Origin: Melanocharis versteri | Lineage: Eukaryota > Chordata > Aves > Passeriformes > Melanocharitidae | DNA: 64,000 nucleotides | Assembly: GCA_013397845.1 (NCBI GenBank) | Contig: VZTG01009129.1 | Coordinates: 407,422-471,421, forward strand | Direction of reading: 5' to 3' | Shown here: positions 56,145-64,000 of the stretch, in pieces | Numbering within the stretch: position 1 is the first letter of the stretch | Layout: the number at the start of each line of letters is the position of its first letter | Translations under genes and position numbers: made by a program | The notes under the pieces: generated by a model | What the model saw: the letters and a program-made list of their open reading frames with translations, nothing else | What the model was told of the DNA's origin: nothing | Database searches by the model: none

Positions 56145-56508
56145 CATGCAGCCAGGCTGTTGGAGAAGACCCTCGGGACTCTCAGGGTGAGGTTTAGGCA
56201 CAGAAGCCAGCCTGGACACTTGATGCTTTGAGCCCAGGGCAGTCCTGAGGAGTTGTAGGGGCCACGGGCACTTTTACAGAGCAATCACAAATGTCCCACG
56301 GTTGTCCTGTAACAGCAGCACCAGCGAGCACAGGGGGGTCACAGTGCGGGGGACAGGGTCACATCACTGGATTTGCCCCAGCTGGGAGCAGCACAGGTCC
56401 TTCTCTGCTGCTGGGAATGCAGAGGGTGGCCCCAGCCAGGGCTTTGCACCTTCACCTGTGGAGCTCTCACAGCACTAAGAGGGCAGGAGAGCACAGTGGG
56501 GGTGCTTG
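56145..56508. other. Spacer between the two opposed LTRs
   Basis: GC-rich sequence without similarity between its two halves and without gag, pol or env-like frames. It looks like ordinary host sequence, so the LTRs are separate insertions rather than ends of one provirus. Confidence 0.65.
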
Positions 56509-56512
56509 GGAA

Positions 56513-57094
56513 TGTCACCGAAACTGCCTGGAAAAACAAAAACTCTCCAGCAACATTTTTAAGCGTTAGAGAATCGAGGCATTACCTTATTCTGGCCAGG
56601 ATGTGCAACAGAAATAATTTCACCCCACATTGCCCGGGATGTGCAGATAAAATCATTCCATCACACATCGTTTTTTACCAGATTTCCCACATACTTACAC
56701 AGACGAAACCCGGAGAAATTAATTGGTTCGATGTTCATTGGTCTCAAGTTACACAATTCTTAGTATTTGGTTTCCTATTGGTTATTGATCCCTTCCCTTT
56801 CGATGCTGATTAGGTCCTTATTCTCGGTTCTCTTATCGATCTTTTCCCAGACCAGGTGTCTCGGACGCACCGCAGGGCGATGTTTGGAGCTGATGTTCGT
56901 TAATGGTCGCTTATCTCTTGTGTATCTTCTGTACTATTCCCAATCTGTAGGTGTTAAACTCATCAGGCCCCGTCCAGGGATCTGAGTCTTTCGACAAGAA
57001 ACTTCCATTGCCTTCCCCCTGGGCAAGGACGAACAAAACCCCTGACAAAAGTTAGTTAAAAAAAAATAAATTAGAAGTTGCATCATTTCCAACA
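56513..57094 (+). mobile_element. Solo LTR, copy 2, apparently complete (582 bp)
   Basis: Begins TGTCACCGAAACTGCC and ends TTTCCAACA, with the 4-bp duplication GGAA at 56509-56512 and 57095-57098. Inside are AT-rich U3-like sequence (AATTAATTGGTTCGATG, TTCCTATTGGTTATTG), a pyrimidine/TATC-rich middle and a late AATAAA at 57065. It matches copy 1 at both ends in opposite orientation. No coding sequence. Terminal TG/CA and short target duplications are hallmarks of retroviral integration; 4 bp fits gammaretrovirus-like families. Family name not assigned. Confidence 0.85.
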
Positions 57095-57289
57095 GGAACA
57101 GTGAAGCAGGATAAGAATTTGTCCTCATTTCTCAGCTTCTGGCTTTCCTGAGCTCAAGTTTTATGCTCTACACCATCTCTGTCGCAGAGCTGCTTTTCTT
57201 AATTTGATCTTAGTGGAATTGCTCCAAGCAAGAACAAGCTCATGAGTGTTGTTTGCAGCCCCTGGATGATGACTGGTGCTCGAGCCATT
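57095..57289. other. Short spacer, nothing recognised
   Basis: No feature recognised after the second target-site duplication. Confidence 0.6.
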
Positions 57290-57600
57290 CTTAAAATCCT
57301 TGGGACTCCAAATATATTGGCACATTAAGCCGGTTAAAATGAACTGCGCATGTTTACAGCAAGAAATCTATTTCAAATGCAATATAATGTGACTCTCTTA
57401 TTGCTCTAAAGTTGTGTTTTTAATTAAGTAGTTATCAGTGGCAGTGAGATTCTTCTTGAATAATTAAATCAAGGTAGTTTAGTGAGTAATTGTAAAGCGA
57501 ATTGCTGAGACCATCAGGCTGCTGTTGAGACAGTCTGTTTTCTTTCGGAAAATTAATTCAAGTGACGCGTGTTGCTAAGAAAGTAGCAGCACATTGTGCT
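57290..57600. promoter_or_regulatory. Strong candidate conserved non-coding element
   Basis: AAGCCGGTTAAAATGAAC, TTTTTAATTAAGTAG, GAATAATTAAATCAAGG, GTGAGTAATTG and GAAAATTAATTCAAG occur within 300 bases. No repeat similarity and no open frame. Conservation not tested. Confidence 0.42.
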
Positions 57601-60600
57601 GGGTAATGGGCATTTGTCTTGGAATGCTTTGTGTCTGGGCGCTGCTTCTTTCTCATTCTGCCTTCCCAGCTTTCAGTTGTCTTCTCCAGAAACAAATGCT
57701 GATGACTTTCCGCTTTGCATCCTCTCTTGGCCTTAATCCGCCCCGGGCAGCTCGGCACAGAGGGCAGAAAAGGGAGCGGGTGATAACCGAGGCACTAAAG
57801 AACGTGAGCACGGACCTGGTCTGTGTGGACGAAGCGGGACTTCCTGGGCTGAATTTCCCAGATTTCGGCCCAGGAGCAGCAGAGCCAGCCCCGGCATGTG
57901 ATTCAGAGTTTTCACTGCTTGTGTCACAATGCGGGATTTCAGGTGTCTCTCTCGGCGCGCAGCAATTCTCTCGCTGTTGGGTGTTCCGAATGCAAACAGC
58001 CGGCAGATATCTTCCATCGTATCAAACTTTATTTGCCGGGAGATCAAGGGGGAAACCCCTGTGCAAACCCCAGCGCGTACGGGTGCCTAGGGCAGGTTGT
58101 CCAAACATAGCCACAGTGAAGAAAAATTAGTGCAGACTGTAGAAACAATATTTGTGATGCATTTTTAATTTTTTTTTTAAAACCTACCTCGTGTTCTCTT
58201 AGCAGCTTCCCTTGCTCTGCCTGAGGGATTTGTCTGACGAATAACACCAGCATTACACAAATTCTGGGGAAGCTGGGCTCACTCTGGAGCAGCTTGCTGG
58301 TATTTTCCAAGGTGAAATGAAGAATTAAGCCAGGAGAGTCTGGCCACCGTCCTGACGTTACCCTCAGGCACTGGCCACCACACAACAATCCACCAGCTGA
58401 TGCTTTTTTAGGGTGTTTATTCTGTCACCACAAAGCCCACGAGGACCGAGGGGGATACTGATATCTCGCAGGAATACTTCTGCAAAGTGGGACCTTCCTA
58501 AAGCACCCCAGTAATTCCGGAGTTCAGCCTTGCTGAGAAGCGTTTGGGTACCTTTGGCAATCCCGTTCACGACTCCGTTCTGCTTTGCGAACCCTCAGCA
58601 GGGACGTTATTTCATGCTCCAGGTAACAATGTGAAACTCGGGTTTTTAGCACGGCGCTGCCTTTCCATCAGGAGAACGATTTGCAGAGAGATTGTTGCCA
58701 CAGCCGGCCCCAGTCCCCAGGACTTTTCTGGAGCCTTCCCGCTGTCGCCTCCGGCCATTCCTCAAAGATTCGAGGATTTTCTGCAGCTCCGGGCTCTGCT
58801 CTCGAGGCTGTCCTTACCTGCCAGGGAGGGTGTTTGGAGAAAACAGCTCTTTCTACCTGTGTTTGCAGCTCTAAAACAGAGATATTGGCAAACAGGGGTG
58901 AGGAGGAAGCTTTGGGGCGTGAACAGAGGCTGCAGAACCTCAGAGCATCCTCAGCTGTGAATGGCTGCTCCAGTTCTGATGGAATGGCAGACTTGAAAAG
59001 TTTTTAGAAAAATTCTCTCACTTCTTGCTGCAGAAAGTGGCAGATATCTCACATTTTAAATTTTTTTTTTAAGAGAAAGTTTAAACAGGAAAATGTTTTT
59101 ATTTTATTCTGTTTCTTAAGGCTTTTTCTGTGTGTTTCCAACCACTTAGTCCCCCAAGAATGGGCTGACTGTCTTTTGTTGTATACTCATATCAGTGCTG
59201 AGAAACTGGAAATCTTATTTCATCATTTCTGGTCTCACCTGCACTTGAGTTACCAGAAACTCTGAGCACTAAGCTGAAACCCTCTTTGTTCCAACAATAT
59301 TTACACTACACTGGCACACAAGCAGGTATCAAATTTAGGAATAACACACAGGCTCTTTTAATATATTTTTTCCAGGACGTGGAAGATTCTGCCTGTGAAT
59401 TTAATACCAAAGACTAGCAAGATCTTGGTGAGAGACAGAAGGTCACTCTTTTAGCTTTGTTTACCCCAAGACTAAATCTTGCCTCTTAACGATTTCATTG
59501 ATGTCTTCTGCTTTGCAAACAGAGCTGTGAGCCCTGGTTGACAAAAACGAGTCTTTACCACTGCTGGGAAGGTCTGGAGGCAGCCAGACCGAGGTGATGT
59601 TTTTGTCATGTGTCCAGAACAGGTTTCAGCTCTACTTGAAACTCAGGTTTAAGGTCACACCTTGTGACAGGCTCTTCGTGCAGCTCTTTGGTGCGATGTA
59701 TGGAGATGGATGCAGGTATCTTGGTCTGGTTTTTGCAGCTGGGAGTGTAAATCTTCCCTGTTCTCCTGGACTCACCCGGATCTCCTTTGGTAACACACAT
59801 TTCTGCTCCTTTTTTTGGAAAGGGAGAAAAGAAACGGTGTTTTATGACACTGTGTGTGGTCTGTGGGTCCTGTCCGGAGTAGGACAAGTATTTTAAAACA
59901 AATAAACCTCCCCTTGCAAATATTTGTTTAGATATTCCGGTTTTACTGTTTCTATTCCATGTGAGATGTGGAAAGACACATTTTGATCCAAACAGCGACA
60001 CAGAAGATGGCTTTGCCATCTAACATTTCAAACATGACAACTTGAACTTTTCTTTTTCTTGAAATAACCTTATTTACAACAGAGGAGTGTAAATGGGAGT
60101 AAGAAAGAAAATGCATTTTCAAGTGCTGGTTTCTATCACCTTGCTTCCAAATTTACTTTGTTGCTTTAAATCAGTCCTTGCTCCCTAGAAGGCCCTTTAG
60201 CTCTTCTGTCAAAGTTTGTCTCTACCCATGCATTTGTGTCTGACCAGCCTCCAATTAAAATAGGCTGCACTCCAAGGCATCTCAGAGCATCACTTGGGGA
60301 GATTTTAGGGGTTTTAAGAAGTTTTTAGGTGCATACATATGCTTGATGTATTTATACACATAAAATATGAAATACAGATGTATATTATTTCGATGTGTAT
60401 TTTGTAGTAGCCTAAATGTCAGTCCCTAATCTGCCAGCTCTCCATCCCATCTATTTCGTTCCCACCCTGGACAGGAGCAGTGTGGTTACCCCTCAGCAGA
60501 TGCTGTTAATTGTTGGTACCAAAGCCCACAGGAGTCTGCGGAAGTTTGGATAAGAGATTTTGATTTGATGATAAATGAGGCAGAAAAATCAAACAACATA

Positions 60601-61599
60601 TCTGAAGGCTGTCCCTAGGCAACAGCAGCACAGCCAGAGCAGCTGGTGTTCCCTACAGCAACAAGATGGTTCAAAAGAAAATGCAGTGAATATCAGAAAT
60701 CATTACTGGAATAAGGGCCAGCTCCAGGATTTTGGTTAAAAAACAAAACAAAATAAACAACAAAACACAAAAACACAACCACCCACCACTCTTGCTCAGA
60801 GAAGGTTTGCTTTGCTCCAGTGACCCCCCTGCAGCCACCAGTCTCCACTGGGCAGGTGGTTCTGCCATTCATGGCCCTTCCCGCCCGTGGGCTGAGCCAA
60901 ACCCTCTGGTTTGGCAGTGTTGCAAGCCAGAAATTGGGGATTAATGGCTCCTGATTTCGATTTGGAAGAGTTGAGGTGAGTCAGTGCTGCTAAAGGACTG
61001 TTTTCATAAAGGCCTTGGAAAGAGCTGTTCATCGAAGCTTTGGCCCCCGTCCTGTGTGCATCAAACGTGGTTTATTGATGGGGGTACAAGTGGGGTGTGC
61101 CTTTTGCACAGGCAGGTGAGACCTGGAAAAAGCAGAAAAGAGAGGTAGAAAAAGTAGAAAAATAGCATCATGTCCAAGAGAAGCTTTAGAAGGCAAGTAT
61201 TACTCTAAGTCACATCAGCATGAGGAAAAACCTCAATGCCCAGGGGTGAAATGGGAGGGTGGCTGCTCTGGGAAGGGAGGGCAGGCATTTAAAGCAGGAC
61301 ACAGCCCTGCAGAATGAGCAAACCCCAGCTTTATGCCCTCATGGATGCTCAAACCTAAAGGATATTGCGGTGTGGGCTTGGTTTTTGCCTAAGCCCCAGC
61401 TGCACAGGGCTGCGAGGAGCCTCAAGCACTGCCAGAGCTCCCCTCCCTCCTCCAGTGATGGAGCAGCTGTGCCTTTCCCTATAATTTCAGCTCCTAATGC
61501 CTCGTCCAGGTTCAAGGGGGCACAAACTTTTGCCTTTTCATTCTGAGCCTGAAACAATGGCTGAGCTCTCGGCCTCCCGTCGGGGTGAAGGAGGTAACC
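57601..61599. other. Intergenic, no gene recognised
   Basis: CpG-bearing between about 57730 and 58080, including a 178-codon open frame (57594-58130, +) with no recognisable domain. AT-rich between 59030 and 60420. A-rich simple sequence at about 60738-60780. A partial X-box (GTCCCTAGGCAAC) lies at 60611-60623. Confidence 0.45.
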
Positions 61600-61730
61600 T
61601 CCCTCCTCACGGTGTCCTCATGAATAATTCCACCGCTCGCCCACTTGATTTCAGGTTTCCCAAAATAACTGACACTCTTCACACCGAGAGCAAGCAATCC
61701 TGGGGAAAATAAAATGCATTAAACAGCTAC
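61600..61730. promoter_or_regulatory. AT-rich candidate element
   Basis: CCTCATGAATAATTCC and AAATGCATTAAACAGC in a compact block between GC-rich sequences. Confidence 0.27.
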
Positions 61731-62089
61731 ACCACCTTGAGAGAGCCCTGAGTGAGTTGGTGATTAAAAAAAAAAATGCTGGAGAGGTTCTGTAGGAAAT
61801 TTTGAGAGTTGATGGGGAAAATACCATATCCCTCCATGCTCCCATTTGTGGGGAATATCTGCCTTGGTTGCTTTTTTGGGGGGATGTGACTGTCTTCTGT
61901 CTGTGGATCCACATTTCTGGAGCTGGATCCCTGGGAAGATGGGGAGGGCTGACATGGGTGATACTCACAGCACGGCTTGATTTGCCATCGGGATCTGTCC
62001 CGCCTGCCTGAGCAGCCTTTCCCTTTCAGACAATTCAGAATTTCCTTTCCGAGTGTGACTCCCCTCTTCAGATGTGCTGTACAATGTCT
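61731..62089. other. Intergenic, nothing recognised
   Basis: A run of A near 61766-61777. No feature recognised. Confidence 0.55.
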
Positions 62090-62400
62090 CTCCACTGGAT
62101 ACCCACCGAATGCCTAATTTTTAACCACTCTGTCTGTCAGATCCACAAAAGCTGTTACTGGAGGTGTTTGCATAAAAGAGCTCCACTATAGGTATCTGAG
62201 AGCAGCTGGCGATGCTCTAGACAGTCTCCAGCCGTGCTGAGCCAGGCAGGATGCTTTAGTCTCCCTGGCTTAATGGCTACGTGCCGTTCCTTAATGTGCC
62301 CTCCCCCTCAATTGCCTCTGAAATTAGCATGCAAAACGTGTCCAGCCTCGGAAAGAAAAGAAGTTCCGAACCTCTTGGATTCAGGCAAGACAGGTTGTGG
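62090..62400. promoter_or_regulatory. Candidate non-coding element
   Basis: GCCTAATTTTTAACC, TTGCATAAAAGAGC, GCTTAATGGCTACG and GAAATTAGCATGC are spread over 300 bases without repeat similarity. Confidence 0.3.
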
Positions 62401-62718
62401 TATTACTGGAAATTAAATGCCACTCTGACAGAGAGAGGTCAGAGGATGATCAGCCCTGGGCTCAGGCAGCACGGAGCGGGGCGTGTGGGGAAAACGATGG
62501 CTTTGCCTTGGGTAACCCTTGCTGGCACTGTGAGCACAGCCTGGGCTCTGCCTCTCCTGAGGTGAAGCCTGGCATGAGGTGAAGCGTGTCCACGATGGTT
62601 TTATCCGGTTTGAACCCCATTAACAGCCTCCAGGGCTGGTTTAACCCGCTGGGCAGTGCTGGTGTGGGGCAGGACTCCTGTCATGCACAGTGGTGGAGAA
62701 AGGGAGAGCACTTGGGAA
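62401..62718. other. Intergenic, nothing recognised
   Basis: GC-rich spacer before a CR1 tail. Confidence 0.6.
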
Positions 62719-62806
62719 CACGGTTTAGTGATGCACTGGGCAGTTTTGGGCCAGCAGTTGGACTCGAAGGTCTTAGAGGTCTTTTCCAACCAAGATGATT
62801 CTATTT
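62719..62806 (+). mobile_element. CR1 LINE 3'-end fragment
   Basis: CACGGTTTAGTGATGCACTG, GGGCCAGCAGTTGGACTCG, GTCTTAGAGGTCTTTTCC and GATTCTATT are the sense 3' end of an avian CR1 subfamily, the same type as the intronic copy at 4850 but better preserved. Confidence 0.92.
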
Positions 62807-63869
62807 TCCTCTTGGTTGTTGCAGCTGGACGGGGGTCAGTGGGGCTCAAAATGCTGGATTGACTCTTGTGGGTGATAAAATCAATAGCGTTCAGTGCCCA
62901 CAACCCGCTAAAAGCTTTCAGGTGCCCACTATGACATCTGGCCTGTTGGGTGTGAATGAGGCTCCCTGAGAGTCCTGGCCACCGCTGAGGTCTTTCATGG
63001 CTGGGTTGAAGCAGACCAGGAGATGTGAGTCTCCCAAGTGCCTGGTATGGCTTTGTGGGAGAGGCAGAGTCAGTGTGTGCTGCCCCAACCCCTGTTCCAC
63101 ATCTCTGCTGGTTGCTGTGGTTCCCATCTGTATGGTTTGGAGCTCACATAATTCTATTCAGGGCTGGGTAATTTCTCCATCAAACTCCTCTGCGTGGTTC
63201 AAGACCACACATAAAACTGTAGCAGCACTTGTGGCATTTGATGTTGTGTTTTCTTCTCAATCCCTTTTTCTCCTGTCTCTCACCTCTCCTGCCTTTCAGT
63301 GCTGTGCTTTTAAGCCTTAAATCAGTTTGGCTTTAGGTTAAGGGCAATCCATAACATGCAAGAGCAGAAATCACACAGGGGAGGCTGTGCTGGGCAGGAG
63401 AGCCCCAACCTGCCCCTGACACCTTGCCCCGTGATCTGCCTCGCTCTCACTCCTGGTTCTGCTGTGCTCACCCGCGATGCTCACCAGTAACACACCAGCT
63501 TTGTGTTAAACACACAGCTGCAAGATTCCAAATGCCTGAAATCACAGGCTTTTAGAGGTGTTGGTGCCCTCAGGAGCCAGGGTGGCAGGGCAGGAGCTGT
63601 GTTTCCCTGGCAATGCGAGCGTGCACAGCGTTCAGACCACCGTGGGTTTTTTTGCCGTGTTGGTAAAACCTCTACCACTACTGGAAACTTCCAGATGAGA
63701 TGGGATAACGATAACAACAGTGGAAAAACGCTGAGGGGAATTGGCTTTAATGAGTGCAGCTCCCCAGGGAAGCAGGTACTGTTTTGGTCCTGTGGCTGAC
63801 TGAAGAAGAACCACATCAGGAGCTGTTGGTGCTCGCAGGGCTTGTGGTGCGCTCGGAGGCGCAAATGAC
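62807..63869. other. Intergenic, nothing recognised
   Basis: GC-moderate sequence with no recognisable gene or repeat. Confidence 0.55.
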
Positions 63870-64000
63870 TGATTCCAAAGTTGATATAATCAGAGAATAA
63901 AAGAAGATTGGGTGTTATAGGTTAAGCTGTTGTAAATTAAAGCAGCTCTGCTGAGCTCATTGCAGTTGTTCTGGGTTATTGCAAATGTAAGTGAGAGGAG
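63870..64000. promoter_or_regulatory. AT-rich sequence at window end
   Basis: GTTGATATAATCAGAG, GTTATAGGTTAAGC and TTGTAAATTAAAGCAGC suggest the start of another candidate element cut by the window edge. Confidence 0.22.

Noticed and set aside
58020..58110. Possible further LTR-like end (TTTATTTGCCGGGAG and following)
   Set aside because: No TG/CA boundary, partner copy or target duplication was found.
8881..64000. TNRC6C exons expected downstream of SEPTIN9
   Set aside because: No tryptophan-glycine-repeat or other TNRC6C coding sequence is recognisable; the gene presumably lies beyond the window.
1..64000. tRNA, rRNA, microRNA hairpin or CRISPR-like array
   Set aside because: No cloverleaf with internal promoter boxes, no rRNA sequence, no convincing long hairpin and no regularly spaced repeats were seen; only short inverted repeats exist.

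Overview
The window is vertebrate nuclear DNA, almost certainly from a bird. The only protein-coding gene I can support is the 3' end of SEPTIN9 on the + strand. The interspersed repeats are mainly CR1 retrotransposon 3' ends of the avian type, in a GC-rich background with short introns, which suits a bird microchromosome. From general knowledge this locus corresponds to human 17q25, on chicken chromosome 18. The species cannot be told from the sequence.

Positions 1-8880 hold the end of SEPTIN9. Five coding exons (597-714, 3010-3105, 3918-4014, 5521-5572, 6778-6913) are joined by canonical GT-AG introns in consistent phase. They encode 165 C-terminal residues: the second half of the septin GTPase domain with the AKAD (G4) motif, the septin unique element, and a short tail without a coiled coil. 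A 3' UTR of about 2 kb follows. It has a proximal poly(A) signal at 7471 and distal signals at 8745 and 8858, and a 15-N assembly gap.

Positions 8880-64000 are about 55 kb of intergenic DNA downstream of SEPTIN9. In mammals the next gene on this strand is TNRC6C, far away; no part of it is recognisable here. The interval alternates GC-rich featureless sequence with compact AT-rich blocks full of TAAT/ATTA cores. Those blocks look like conserved non-coding regulatory elements, but that is an inference and needs an alignment. Repeats include five short CR1 3' fragments (one of them at 4850-4917 inside a SEPTIN9 intron), one 1.2-kb degenerate CR1 reverse-transcriptase fragment (38093-39335, minus), one ancient MIR-like SINE relic, microsatellites, a minisatellite and a small tandem duplication.

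The clearest unexpected structure is at 55879-57098. Two copies of one LTR-like element lie in opposite orientation about 370 bp apart. Each begins TG, ends CA and has its own 4-bp target-site duplication (CCTC and GGAA). They are best read as two solo LTRs of a gammaretrovirus-like endogenous retrovirus family. One copy is interrupted by a 40-N assembly gap that probably hides about 375 bp. Other points worth checking are an exon-like segment with good splice signals at 24928-25021, a near-perfect RFX X-box at 55176-55189 and a palindromic CRE at 24656-24663. I found no evidence for a previously undescribed protein system.
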